Shown: positions 32,858 to 44,232, counted from the stretch's first letter. The stretch: DNA of 64,000 bases from Diabrotica undecimpunctata (GCF_040954645.1 NC_092806.1:147774429-147838428), one strand, 5' to 3'. Made by a program: numbers and translations. The notes: generated by a model not told the origin, from the letters alone.

Positions 32858-32910
<53 letters not shown>
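32561..32910 (+). mobile_element. LINE-c, 350-bp 5'-truncated copy nested in LINE-e, 7-bp TSD
   Basis: Encodes only the last part of the element: TTQLRWYGHVRRMPENRIPR, RRRLGRPRRSWREGVDKEIR, DDLWNDRMRWRLEIGRRRRT, stop, then ACATTATATATA and a (TA)n run. AAAATGA at 32554-32560 recurs at 32911-32917, flanking the insert as a target-site duplication; a 9-bp match with one mismatch is also possible. The insertion postdates the LINE-e copy. Confidence 0.87.
32858..32909. repeat. (TA)n tail of nested LINE-c
   Basis: About 25 TA units directly follow the LINE-c 3' end. Confidence 0.85.
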
Positions 32911-32911
<1 letters not shown>

Positions 32912-33114
32912 AAATGACCCAGCTTGAAAAACGCTCCTTGATGGACCCATTGATCAGAGAAGAAGAGGAAAACCCAAAACAATGTTCCTTGATAACATCG
33001 ATGAAGACATGAGAAATATGGGAATATGTGCTTGGCGGGGGAAGGTAATGGATAGGGACGACTGGAGAAAAATTATTAAGGACCCAAGCAGGGTTGTAAA
33101 GCCAAAAATGATAT

Positions 33115-34495
33115 TTTATTGTGTCTTATAATCTTGTTAATTAATGTTGTTAGTTAATACGCCATTGACTCTCCACTATATTTCAACAATTCATTTAGTA
33201 TCCCATTTTTATCTTAATATTTTCTTTTCTTTAGTTTTCCAGGTGTTTTTTGCACTTCCTGCTTTTTTATATAAACTTATTCGTTTATAGTAATTAATAG
33301 TGTTTGTGGTTTCAAATGTCATTAGAACAACATTTGAGCAAATTAAGGCTGAGTTGGGTGGTATCTTTTATAGAATTTCGAGCAGGGATCAATAGTGAAA
33401 TCCTCTATCATCAACTTCATCACAAAAATTTCTAATAAGACCAAAAACGTTCTAAAATTTTTACTCCATCTTCTTCTTTCTCTTTATCCGGACTAGGACC
33501 GGCAACATTACTGTTGAGCTATTCCATTCATCCAAAATCACCATATGCGCAGTTATATGAGCCTATTCAGGTTAATGGCATGAACTTATTTAGTTTAATT
33601 TAATTTTGTTTTGACAATCAAGGACTTTATTCACTTGTAACTGTAGTTTTTCTCTTGCTTATTCACTGTAGTCACCTACTGCTAGCATATTTGTATCATT
33701 TGCAATGGTGGTTATGGTCTTGTTTTATTCCATCTGCTACTTTCTTCGGTGAAGTTGGTCCAATTCTCTCTTATGTTAAATTAAGGTATATCCATCCTTT
33801 TTCAGTATCTTGTGCAAGTCAAAAAGATGATGATAATAAAGTAAATAAGCAAGAGGTTTTTTTTAGTAAGATAGATTTATAATTTAAATTAACCACAATT
33901 GTTGAATTGATTCTCTTTTCTTAAACCAAATACAATTTTAAATGTCTATTGATATTAAGCTATCAATAATTTACTTTTATATATCATAACACGGTTTATT
34001 TCTTCTACAAACAAATTCACAACAAGAAATTAAGTACATCTGTAGTTAGAGCCTCAAATTATAAAAAAGCGTTTTGCACTTTTCTAATTGGTTGTAGAGT
34101 TTACAAGTGTTTCCGCTTTTTTACAAAGTTTTTATATTATTTTTAATATACCTTGACGAAAAAGCAATAAAAATCTCCTAATAGGCACACGTGCGGAAAA
34201 GTGTTTACGTGTTCTTTGTAAGCTAGAAAATAATTCGGCAATGTGACAGCGCTTTGTCAAAGAACTCAATAACGATTAAAGCTGTGTTATTTAAATTAAA
34301 AGTACTGACAAAAAATACGACAACTTAAAACCCACTGTACTTAAAAAGAGCACAGGACTCCTTTGATTAAGTTTTTTAAACTTTTTTTTATTATTATTTT
34401 TTTATTTACAACCTATAAGGTTCCAGAGTATCAGTATAATTAATATTTTATATATTTTGGACATAAAAGCCAGATATTAAATAATGCTTCACCTT
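33115..34495. other. No recognisable gene or element
   Basis: AT-rich intergenic DNA. The open frame at 33655-33882 shows no domain. Confidence 0.4.
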
Positions 34496-34499
34496 CTTT

Positions 34500-35380
34500 G
34501 ATTTAGTTTTAAAGTAACTTTTGGAGAGAGATGAAATTCCAAAAATGTACGATTTATATCTTAATTACTCTGCTGAAAATAACAGAAACAGTTAAACTCT
34601 CAATGTTACAGTAATGTAAAATAATACTGAAGCCGAATCTATGAAAAAACCTACTAAAAAAATGAAGCCATGCGAAAAGAAAAACAAAATGATAAGAAAA
34701 GTGACATTCCAGTTATATGTTCTGACTTGGAAAATGTCATAACTTGCCGAAAATATTAAATCGATAACTAACAGGGCATTTATCCACAACAAATATGGGA
34801 TATTATGCAATATGGATAGAAACTCTCCAGGGACGAAGTGGAAACTACCTAGCCAGTGAGTTCAGAAAAACTATAGAAAAGGTTTAAGAAGAAAATCATC
34901 TTAGACAACTTATCACTTGGAGTGACAGTTGCGTCCCCCAAAATCGAAACCCCCACATTTCTTTTTGTGTATTCCACTTCTGGACACAATGCTGTACAGG
35001 TGGTAGACAATATTCATAGCCAAATTGAAAGGTGAAATAATTCAAATGAAAGAGTCAGATTTTGGGGATTATGGACAAGGTTCAAAACAATTAAAATTTG
35101 AAAACATTGCATTTACCAAAGTATGTTCTCTAAGATTTTCAAAACATGACTAAACCGAGGCATGTTTTAAAAAAAAGTCTCACTGAAGATAAATTTACTA
35201 AAGTGTCAATAAGGCTGACTAATCCAGTACTCCCATGCCGCAACAAAAAAACTGCAGAAGTAAAAGTTCCACCTAATCTTGTACCTAAAATTCTTTCCGC
35301 AAAAAAAAGAAATTTCAAAGGAAAAAATCAGTACCATAAAGAAAATTCTGCCGTTCATGCCACAAAATGACCAAGACTAT
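34500..35380 (+). pseudogene. Decayed gene of the unknown D-x-C-x-x-[QHP]-N-x-N family, copy 3
   Basis: Plus-strand frames in order: KPCEKKNKMIRKVTFQLYVL, a shifted segment, EENHLRQLITWSDSCVPQNR (near 34925), NPHISFCVFHFWTQ, then an open frame from 35146 with VLKKSLTEDKFTKVSIRLTN and VPPNLVPKILSAKKRNFKGK. The WSDSCVPQNRN block aligns with WSDNCEGQNKN of copy 1 and DGCGGHNKN of copy 2. Frames are broken in several places. Membership rests mainly on this block and the general order of segments. Confidence 0.6.
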
Positions 35381-35525
35381 TACAAAGCTCTGTTAAATTT
35401 GGAATAATATTTTATTTATTTACTTATAGTTAATTCAGTTAAGGTTTTGTATTAGAAATATTTGTTTTAATTTTAATAAACCAATAAAATCTTTTAAAAA
35501 TGTTCACTTAGAACTCTAGTAACTG

Positions 35526-35815
35526 CCATTACTGGCAACATTGTAATGAAATTTTATACGAATATGTTTTGGAAGCTAATACATCCCACGAATTTGTCTT
35601 TATATCTGATTCTCATAGAGGGCGCTAGTTACACGGATCGTACTAAATATTAGTCAATATAACTTTTTTAAGAGTATAATTATTAATTAAAATTTCAAGT
35701 AAACTTAAACATCATTCAATTTTACACGAAAAAGGTACTCTTGGTAATACTCGATACTCGTACCGTTTTCGGAATATTTTGATTTGAAAATTATGAAATA
35801 ATAATTGATGCTGGT
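35526..35815 (+). repeat. Left inverted repeat of the mariner-type element
   Basis: Reverse complement of 37058-37346 with few mismatches; includes CTCATAGAGGGCGCTAGTTA and TTCCGAAAACGG-type words on opposite strands. The outer end is missing. Confidence 0.85.
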
Positions 35816-35892
35816 ATAAAATAGTTAGTAATTAAACAAAACTCACAAGAAGAAAATTAAATTAATGACTAAGAACATAAAATAAAATTCAA

Positions 35893-36928
35893 TTACAGTA
35901 AGTGTTCAAAATGCCCTCCGTTTTCGCGAATACACAAGTCTATTCTTTTTTCTAAAGATTCCATTAACCTTCTAAACGGTAGGGGATCAGCTATGATGTC
36001 ATTAAATTGACGTTGAATTTTTTCTTCCAATTCTTGACGTGAATTTACCTCTGTAGCATAGACTTTTTCCTTAATATACGACCAAACTGCGTAGTCCAAA
36101 GGGTTAAAATCGCATGACCGAGGAGACCAATAAATCGGAGCTTCTGCACCTCTACCAATCCATCGATTCGGAAAATGATTACTCAACCAACGACGACACC
36201 TTCTATCAAAGTGTGGTGGAGCTCCATCGTGCATAAAATATAAAGATCTTCGCTCGTTTAGCTTTAAATCTTCTAATATCTCGAATAAGGAATTGTTTAA
36301 AAAATCAAGATACATATCACCATTTAAATTTCCAGGTAGAATATGATAACCTATTAATTTGTTAAATAAAATTTGCTGCCCAAACATTAACTTTAATTGA
36401 GTGTTGGTAATGTGCATTATGGGAGTTAAAAATACCTTGTCGCGTAAAGGTGGCCTCGTCCGTAAAAAGAATGCATTTTAAAAAATTTGGATTGTGGGCT
36501 GTCCTTTGTTGCAATGTTTTACAAAAATCCACTCTAACCGGTAGATCATCTAGCAAGAGCTTTTGGACTTGTCTGTAATGATAAGGATGTAATTGCTGTT
36601 CTTTGAGTATCCGCCAAGTACTTGAAGAAGAAGTATTTGTTTGTCTTGCTATATTCCTTACGCTAACTGTTGGATCTTGATCAAGTAAATTTAAAATATT
36701 ATTTTCTTTATTAATTGTTCTTGTTGTTCCTGGTCTACCAGAATTTATTTTATTTGGTCTCACATTCCCAGTTTCTCGACAACATCGTTCAACTGCTCTA
36801 AATGTTTTTTTACCTTGTAAGTTTCTTCTAGGAAACTTTTCTGCATAACGTGTCACAGCTGCACTAGAACATCCTAAACATTCGCCTAAGGTTAATAACA
36901 TGTCAGTGTATTCAACATTTGAGTACAT
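35893..36928 (-). pseudogene. Mariner-superfamily transposase, nearly intact with one frameshift
   Basis: About 345 codons read from ATG 36928. An N-terminal helix-turn-helix region (YTDMLLTLGECLGCSSAAVT, RRNLQGKKTFRAVERCCRET), GRPGTTRTINKE, SVRNIARQTNTSSSSTWRIL, then the catalytic core: KCILFTDEATFTRQGIFNSH (first Asp), VNVWAANFI, a 1-nt frameshift near 36365, LIGYHILPGNLNGDMYLDFL, SLYFMHDGAPPHFDRRCRRW (second Asp), YWSPRSCDFNPLDYAVWSYI (third Asp). The spacing between the second and third Asp is about 38 residues, longer than the 34 of classical mariner. All catalytic Asp codons are present, so the copy could have died recently by the single indel. Confidence 0.88.
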
Positions 36929-37057
36929 TTTGATTTGATTTTACAAATAACAAGGTTTTAAAACTCTAATTATTGTTGATTTATCGTCATAACAATCAAT
37001 AAATGTCAGATTTCCATGGCACACTTGGAGAAAATAGAGAACTTTATCATTACTACC

Positions 37058-37506
37058 AGCATCAATTATTACTTTATAATTTTCAAATCAAAATATTCCG
37101 AAAACGGTACACAGTATCGAGTTTTACCAAGAGTACCTTTTTCGTGTAAAATTGAATGATGTTTAAGTTTACTTGAAATTTTGATTAATAATTATACTCT
37201 TAAAAAAGTTATATTGACTAATACTTAGTACGATCCGTGTAACTAGCGCCCTCTATGAGAATCATATATAAAAACAAATTCATGGGATGTATCAGCTTCC
37301 AAAACATATTCATATAAAATTTCATTACAATGTTGCCAGTAGTTTCGGCAAAATCGTAAAAAATGCGTAATTTTTTTTTTCTTCAACGCCCTGTATCTTG
37401 AAAACGGATGGCGTTACAAAAATTTTTTACTAAGCAAACCCCAATTATTTTTCAGTTTTTTACCTACCCTAGAGACGGGGTTACCTTTTTTTTTGAAACA
37501 CCCTGT
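37058..37506 (-). repeat. Right terminal inverted repeat of the mariner-type element
   Basis: 37058-37346 pairs with the left repeat; 37347-37506 is the outer part present only here, with GCCCTGTATCTTGAAAACGG and a terminal AACACCCTGTA. Confidence 0.8.
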
Positions 37507-37509
37507 ATT

Positions 37510-39395
37510 TGTTTATCGTTATGATTTTCTGGTGAAACCTTAAAACGACCTAAATATTCTCTTTAACAAAAAACATTACTCCAAAGATGCTGTAATTCTC
37601 CCCACTATTGAAGGCAATTTTTAATCGTCTACGTCTATTGTGAAATTTAATTTTTGATTTGTTTTTTTTTTAGTTGCTGGTATATTTATGCAATATCTAG
37701 TAATTTCTGATTCTCTTAAATTAAGGATATTTTAAGCTTGTATTTTATTCAACCATTTCAAGATTTAAATTTTCTCAAAAGTGCTTTTAGAGTTTTGCAA
37801 ACTATCCTCATTTCACCGTATAACGAATTGATATCATAGTTTGAAAACATGATTTACTAATTTTTTGGTCAAACTTCGCAAATGATCCAAATTCCTACGT
37901 CTATAAGTTTTTAATCCGACTTTAAAATTTACTGAAAGGTTTGTTAACTCTATTCGGCGAACTTTTCAATTTTGAGGATTGAACAGACTTTAACAATGAA
38001 GATAACACCATCGCTATTCCAGCACTCTTTTTAGAATTAGGAAAAGTTGGCATTTATACCACAAACTATTAAAAGTTTTAACAAGACTAAATTTTAGTTG
38101 ATCGCTTTTTATTTACTTCACTGCAATACGAATAACTAAAAAGAAATCGTTAAAATATAGATATGTACGTAGTTTTTAACTGATTTAATGCATAAGTAAA
38201 ATGTACTTTACGAAATTGGTTGGCTGGCTGTTGCTTGGGGCTGCTACTACAAAGCCTGGGGATAAGTTTAAAAGTAAATAATTAATGAGAAATTAATACA
38301 TATTAGTACTCAAACGATCAGATTATGTGCATTGGCGACATGTGGATAGGTAACATAAAACTCAAACTTAAAACATAAAATAAACGCGCAGGGACAAAGA
38401 AAAAAAGGAAATAACTAAAACCTTCTCCTAGGGATAGATTATTATTAATTGTACATTCCAACACTAGAAATATAGGAGCCTATCAATCATCAATAAATAC
38501 TTTAAAGATAAATAATTGTATGAAACAAAAACACTTAATAATAGAAGAGACATTTCAAACCATTGAGAATAAAAAAATGTCTCAATCAATACTCCAGTCG
38601 CCAGAGACGAAAATGCCACAGAATCTCTAAAAATTATACTAAGGAGCTGAATTTTACCGAGAATAGGACGCCATAAACGAAGTAAAGAAGTTTACCACTT
38701 TTACCCCCAGGATTTTCCTAGCTAAGGTAATTTTAAACAAAAATGTATATAAGCACTTTTTGTGTAGAATGAACCGTTCTCTCAAAAACAAAGCTTGAAG
38801 CGATTGGCGATTTTAAATGTCAGTTTTGCGCGCGAAATTGTGGATTTTGTTAGAGGTGCCACTGACAAAAACGACAAAATTCTTAAACCAAGAGAAGTAA
38901 AGACAATATTTACCCCCCACAAAAACTATCATCTCTTTTGCGATCAATCAAAGATATCGTTCCAAATGAACAACACAAAATTTATAAAATTTCTTTTGCA
39001 GGCTGCCCCTGATCTTATATAGACCAAATAAATCGTAGAATCCAAAATAGGATTTATCAATATTCCATTTCTGTTCGCCATTATGATTGAATTTCAGCTC
39101 TATGTCAATACCATCTTCATACAGGTCACAAAATTGATTTTGAAAACTTTAGAACCTAACCCCTCATCTGCTTTCCTAAACCAAGAATTATCCAAGAAGC
39201 CATAGAAATTAAGAAAAAAACCAAAATGTCTTAATAATCAGGATAATGAGAGAGTCTTCTAATGTCTTCGACATAGAGAGCTTTCATAAAGAGAATAACG
39301 TCTGCTTCATTCTCCAATCAAAATCTAGCCGTAAAAAATATTAGCGCCAACCGCCGCACTAATCTCCACTTCAGCCTGCATCAAAACCAAGTCAC
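37510..39395. other. No recognisable gene or element
   Basis: AT-rich. An open frame at 38795-39022 contains LKPREVKTIFTPHKN but no known domain. Confidence 0.4.
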
Positions 39396-39399
39396 CATT

Positions 39400-40870
39400 C
39401 TTCTTCTTACGATGCCTATCCGTTCCGGATGTTGGCGATCAACATGGCTGTCCTAACTTTGCTTGCTGCTATTCTGAATAGTCCGGTTGTCGATGTATTA
39501 AACCACTTTCTCAGGTTTTGAAGCCAAGATATTCTTCTTCTCCCTGGTCCTCTCTTTCCAAATACCTTGCCCTGAAGAATGAGTTGCAACAAGCCGTACC
39601 TCTGTTCATTCCTCATAACATGGCCAAGATATTATAGTTTGCGCTCTTTGATGGTGTTAATAATCTCGCATTCCTTGCCTATTCTATGTAGGACCTCAAC
39701 ATTAGTCACACGATCACCCACGAAATTCTTAAAATACGTCTGTAACACCACATCTCGAATGCCTCGAGTTTTCATAAAGAAGCTTCGGAAAGTGTTCAGG
39801 CCTCTACTCCGTATTATAACGTAGAAAATACATAGCATCTAATGAGAGAGATTTTGGTAGCAAGTTGTAAATCGTGACTTCTGAAAAGAGACTTCATCAT
39901 TATGAACGCCGATCTCGCTTTTCCTATGCGTTGGTTTATTTCACTGGAGTGATCCCGTTGGCTGTTAATGTTGATACCAAGGTATGTGTAGCTGTCCACT
40001 CTGCCAATTGGATGTTGGTTAACCAAAAGCTGTGTATTTAATATTTCGCGCTTACTGACTACCATGTACTTTGTTTTCTTCGTATTAAGATCAAATCCGT
40101 GTTCTCTACTTATATCTGATATACGCGACATTATTCTTTGCAAACCGTCCAGACTATCTGCAAAAACTACTGCGTCGTCGGCATATCTAATGTTGTTTAG
40201 ACATATTCCGTTGACTAATACGCCTTCTTGTAGTTCGCCTAGCGCTTGCTCGAAGATATATTCAGAGTATATATTATATATGGATAGAGGAGTGAGGCAA
40301 GGAATGCATCCTTGCCTCACTCCTCTATCTATGGAGACTGCCTCTGTCAATTGGTCATCCCCTTTAATATTGGCTGTTTGGTTGTAATATAAATTATAGA
40401 TGATTCTTAAGTCCCTATCATCTAACCCCACTTCTTTTAAGATGTTTATAAGTTTATCATGCTTTACTCTATCAAATGCCTTTTTGTAGTCGATAAAACA
40501 AATATACACATCGCAGTTAACATCCCTGCATCTTTGCATAAGCACTTGGACAGCGAATAGAGCCTCTCAGGTGCCTAAGGAATAGCGGAATCCAAACTGC
40601 GTCCATGATACTTGTTCTTCGCATTTTTTATATATTCTGCCGTGTATCACTTTCAAGAACGTTTTAAGTAAGTGGCTCATTAGGCTAATTGTTCTGTAGT
40701 CTTCGCATGTCTTGGCATTTACTTTTTTTGGTATGGTCACGAAGGTCGACAAGTCACAATGGATGGTATAAATTAACCATGTTGTTCCCAGTAATGCATT
40801 GGTAAGTGATCTAGTGTGGTAGTGTTTGAGGGCTCGAGAGACTGACCTCGGAAGCGCTGAAAAAGACATC
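39400..40870 (-). mobile_element. LINE-b reverse transcriptase, the most complete copy of its group
   Basis: Minus-strand order: VTIPKKVNAKTCEDYRTISL, SHLLKTFLKVIHGRIYKKCE (domain 1), TQFGFRYSLGT, VLMQRCRDVNCDVYICFIDY (catalytic Asp), KKAFDRVKHDKLINILKEVG, AVSIDRGVRQGC, a local inversion (40283-40329), LNNIRYADDAVVFADSLDGL (catalytic YADD), TKKTKYMVVSKREILNTQLL, YTYLGININSQRDHSSEINQ, FVGDRVTNVEVLHRIGKECE, GKRGPGRRRISWLQNLRKW, AMLIANIRNG and stop, then a TTCTTCTTCTT complement tail near 39400. Frames shift near 39630, 39830 and 40550. The endonuclease is absent. Confidence 0.87.
40283..40329. repeat. Perfect 20-bp-arm palindrome within the LINE-b RT
   Basis: GATAGAGGAGTGAGGCAAGG (40283-40302), a 7-nt loop, then its exact reverse complement (40310-40329). 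One arm is the antisense of the normal DRGVRQGC codons of the RT; the other is an extra inverted copy. Confidence 0.9.
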
Positions 40871-40871
40871 A

Positions 40872-41270
40872 GAGAGGATGTCGACAGCTCGACGCAGTGA
40901 TAATCAAGTGTAACTGTTATTTTTTAAACGAATATATCATTACTCTATTAATTAACAAAAAACACTGAATTGAGAAATTAATATGCGACAAGCGTCAAGC
41001 ATGAGCTAAATAAATAACGCACTTCAGTATACAGACAGATACTATAAACGATCTACCCCTTCTATCAGTGCATGACTTTTCCTCAAAAAAATATGCGGTG
41101 CTTATTTTTACAGCAGGTTTATGGTCTATCTATTTGACTTTTAGCTGTGTTGGTAAAAGGTTGAAAACAAATAATTAACATTCTAACCGTATATTTTGGA
41201 GAAGAAAACATTCAAATGGTGAAATGGTATTTATATATATTTACTGCTGCTTTTCAAAATCGCCCAATTC
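40872..41270. other. Spacer, nothing recognised
   Basis: AT-rich DNA between LINE-b and a mariner remnant; the mariner 5' region may extend into it. Confidence 0.4.
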
Positions 41271-41274
41271 CGGC

Positions 41275-42118
41275 AGTGAAAATTTCAGTTGCATAAATAC
41301 CGTATGAAATGTCGTCCAACGCATCAACCACGTGAAATGCAAGTTTGTTTAACTGCTGAAGAGACGCCTTGTCCGAGTAAAAAAATTACGGCAAAGTTGA
41401 CCTAAAGGGGAGAACTGTAAGGAATATTTTAAAACGAAATGGATACAATACAATCATTTTAAACGTATGGAATTTTGTAAAACTATGATGGAGAAATCGA
41501 ATGAGAACAATCACTTTTTAAAAACTGTTTTGTTTTCCGATGAATTTTCATTCACAATTCATAAACATCATAATTCATCTGTCGTCCGCTATTGGTCTAG
41601 GGAAAATAAATATTTGAGTATTGCTGTGAAAACACAATACCCAAAGAAATTACATGTGTGGAATTGGTCCATTTTTTATTACGGTAAATCAGAATGGACG
41701 TAAGTATCTAGATTTATTACGCAATCAAATTATTCCAGCGGTTCGAAACCTTGCGGTCAAGTTTGATGATGTCTGGATTCAACAGGATAGTTTCCCAGCA
41801 CATAATGCAATTGAAGTTACAAATTATTTGGAACAAACATTTCCTGAATGATTAATTTCTACACGAGGAACAATAAAATGGCCTCCTGGATCACCAGATT
41901 TAGCACCTTTTGATTTTTATTATTGGAACATGCTAAAATCAAAATTATACCGGCATGAAATCGAACGAGCCACCAATTTAGTAGAACTGCAAGAAAAATT
42001 GTTCAACTCTGTAGTAGGGTACAGCCAAATTAGCTAAATGCCATGACGCTTGCTTTAATTGATAGATTCGGATTTTCTTCAGCGCAAAATGGTGGTTTGT
42101 TCGAATATTTAATTGGTT
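41275..42118 (+). pseudogene. Mariner-like transposase remnant
   Basis: Plus-strand blocks: EFCKTMMEKSNENNHFLKTV, LFSDEFSFTIHKHHNSSVVR (first Asp), YWSRENKY, a frame change near 41665, FDDVWIQQDSFPAHNAIEVT (second Asp), a TGA at 41849, TRGTIKWPPGSPDLAPFDFY (third Asp), YWNMLKSKLYRHEIERATNL, VELQEKLFNSVVGYSQIS. The N-terminal DNA-binding part is decayed. Different family from 35893-36928 by sequence and Asp spacing. No inverted repeats found. Confidence 0.82.
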
Positions 42119-42119
42119 A

Positions 42120-42377
42120 GAGATGTTTTTAAAAATGTCTTTACCTTTAATTTAATTATTTAGAATAAATTTTTTAGTTGATTTTTGTTTAGAATGGTTT
42201 TTTTCTTATAAAAAAGACATTGCATAAAATGTTACAACTCTTTAGGGGAATAATGCGTTGTTGCCACACATCGATTCCTAAAATCAATGTTCTTTGTTAA
42301 CTAATTAAGGAGTTGATAGAATCGATTAGAAAATAACAACAACATGGCTACTTTATTTAAGTTTTTTGGGCCATTTT

Positions 42378-42378
<1 letters not shown>
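42120..42378. other. AT-rich spacer
   Basis: Nothing recognised between the mariner remnant and the TA array. Confidence 0.4.

Positions 42379-42379
<1 letters not shown>

Positions 42380-42438
<59 letters not shown>
42380..42438. repeat. (TA)n microsatellite, left of palindrome
   Basis: About 29 uninterrupted TA units. Confidence 0.95.
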
Positions 42439-42440
<2 letters not shown>

Positions 42441-42471
42441 GGAAAAGGAGTACGACCGTCAATCCTAAATA

Positions 42472-42661
42472 AACTAAGGTACACTCGAAGAGTGGTGGGT
42501 TTTTCGGTCAAAGTGGAGAAATAAAAGACAAAGAAGGTGGCTACTTCATCTATTTATTGAATAGATGCCCTATTCAATAAATAGATGAAGTAGCCACCTT
42601 CTTTGTCTTTTATTTCTCCACTTTGACCGAAAAACCCACCACTCTTCGAGTGTACCTTAGT

Positions 42662-42662
<1 letters not shown>
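42472..42662. repeat. Perfect palindrome: 93-bp arms, 5-nt loop
   Basis: 42472-42564 is the exact reverse complement of 42570-42662 around the spacer ATGCC. I compared the arms base by base and found no mismatch. It lies between two TA arrays. The arms contain no coding motif I recognise; the 33-bp segment 42439-42471 on the left is not repeated on the right. Confidence 0.95.

Positions 42663-42663
<1 letters not shown>

Positions 42664-42741
<78 letters not shown>
42664..42741. repeat. (TA)n microsatellite abutting LTR element 1
   Basis: About 39 TA units; the last T directly precedes the LTR start TGTGACAATT. Confidence 0.95.
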
Positions 42742-42744
<3 letters not shown>

Positions 42745-44088
42745 GACAATTGGGGTTTATAGAAAATAATTTATAAGTTATATACTACATAATATTAGAT
42801 ATAAAAAAGTATTTGATTATTTTAAATAAGTTATATACTAGAGAAATTTATAAAAATATATTTATGTGAGGGCATTTTAAGAAATTAGCATATAATAATT
42901 GTAAAAAGTTGTATTTTAATGTTGTAAATATATTTAAGTGAGCCATGTGCATAGGCAACCAACTATACAGTGAGTGATAGACAGATATACATACTCTGAA
43001 GTGACGTTTAAGAATATTTACGAATATAAAGTGGGGTTATAATAATAATGTTAGTTTAAAATGTTTAATTTATATATATTTAATGATTTAAATGTTTATT
43101 CTGATCTGAAAAGCCTAAATGTCAACAAAATTATTAATAGAAAAGAATGGAATTCTCTAGATCACCGGAGATGGCCATGTTTGCGAAATGGTTTGTTCCA
43201 GAAAATTCAGACATGTATTTAATAGAACAAATTGGAACATGATCTCTTACCAGATGGTTCTAGAATATCCAAAAAGATATAAATACCCGTGATTTGGATT
43301 CAAGATGGAAGTTTTTAGTCAGAAGTCAGGCCAGTTCATTATGAAAGTTAGTAGACACATTTAGTGAAGTAAATTGTTCAGAATTTTCAAGAAGTCAGTC
43401 AGAAAAGTTTAGGAAGAAATATGAAAGTTAGTTGGAGTCAGTGAATCAAGTACAAATAGTCCAATTGTTTAATATAATTATAAAAGTATATTAGAAGAAT
43501 ATTGGATGGACATTGGAAGGAATTAAAATTATATTATGATTGGAGATTAGTATAAATCAACTTATAATAATTGGATATTGGTATATTGAAAAGAAGAATA
43601 AATATAAATGGTGTTTGCTGGTGGTGTATAAATGCTGGTGAAGAAAACTATATCTTAAATTGGTAGAAGCTGATAATTGGAAAAAGTAATTTCACAAAAA
43701 CAAGGATAACCGAAGTACGAAGACATTCAGTGGTGATTAGAATCTATATAGTAGAAAACAGTTCATTTAGGCATTCAGTGAAAGAAAGGTACAAAATTTT
43801 GTTAATATAATTTAGTTAATGTCATAACAATTTCAATTTTGAAGATAGTTTGTTTAAATTTTACATTGTCTATAGAATTTAATTAGTTTTATAAGAGTAT
43901 CAATTTAAAGATAGTTTATTTTAAATTTACATTGGCTAGGTTAGATATATATGTGTGTTCCATAATAGTTATAATAAAGATAATTTAAAAAAGTACTTAC
44001 AAACTAATTCTTTGAGAACCGCGATAAAAACCCTATATTATTAAAAATACTCATTGCTCATCATTCAAACAAAAAACACATCATAACA
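42742..44088 (+). repeat. Element 1 5' LTR (1347 bp)
   Basis: Begins TGTGACAATTGGGGTTTATA and ends ATCATAACA. A candidate promoter AGATATAAATACCCGTGA lies near 43277-43295, and AATAAAGATA near 43973 may be the polyadenylation signal. Confidence 0.85.
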
Positions 44089-44091
44089 ATT

Positions 44092-44109
44092 TGGCACCCA
44101 ACGCGGTGG
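44092..44109 (+). promoter_or_regulatory. Element 1 primer-binding site, mutated
   Basis: TGGCACCCAACGCGGTGG differs from the TGGCGCCCAACGTGGGGC of element 2, which is a Lys-tRNA-type site, so priming is probably impaired. Confidence 0.75.
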
Positions 44110-44232
44110 CTCTCTATTTAAAAGAATTAGTTTGGTAAGATAAGTGCTCTCATATAATTAAATTAATTATCAGTAGAAAGAAAAAAGTATAGATTTTAAT
44201 TTTAATTATATTTTAACAAGTAAAGTCTCAAA

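Larger units (their letters stand above)
32320..33110 (+). mobile_element. LINE-e 3' fragment, split by a LINE-c insertion
   Basis: The first part (32320-32560) reads KSNENMLGCFKRKVLRRIYK, YNFELYGIYQESDIVKHINI and LRWIGYVMRKE. The frame resumes at 32911 with QNDPA, RRRGKPKTMFLDNIDEDMRN, WRGKVMDRDDWRKIIKDPSR. In the copy at 24660-25610 MRMEQNDPA is continuous, so the 350-bp segment between is an insertion. The reading frames contain stops; the RT core is absent. Confidence 0.83.
35526..37506 (-). mobile_element. Mariner-type transposon with about 290-bp subterminal inverted repeats
   Basis: A transposase frame on the minus strand lies between long inverted repeats: 35526-35815 (starting ACTGGCAACATTGTAATGAA, ending near TTGATGCTGGTA) matches the reverse complement of about 37058-37346. 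On the right the element continues about 160 bp further to CACCCTGTA at 37506, the usual outer end of mariner elements. The left side lacks this outer part and passes directly into unrelated sequence at 35525. The element is therefore truncated on the left. No TA duplication can be confirmed. Confidence 0.82.

Noticed and set aside
32812..33012. Open frames made of Tyr-Ile repeats
   Set aside because: Translation of the (TA)n array, not a gene; the same applies near 54000-54210.
38795..39022. 75-codon plus-strand frame
   Set aside because: No recognised domain and no neighbouring coding signal.
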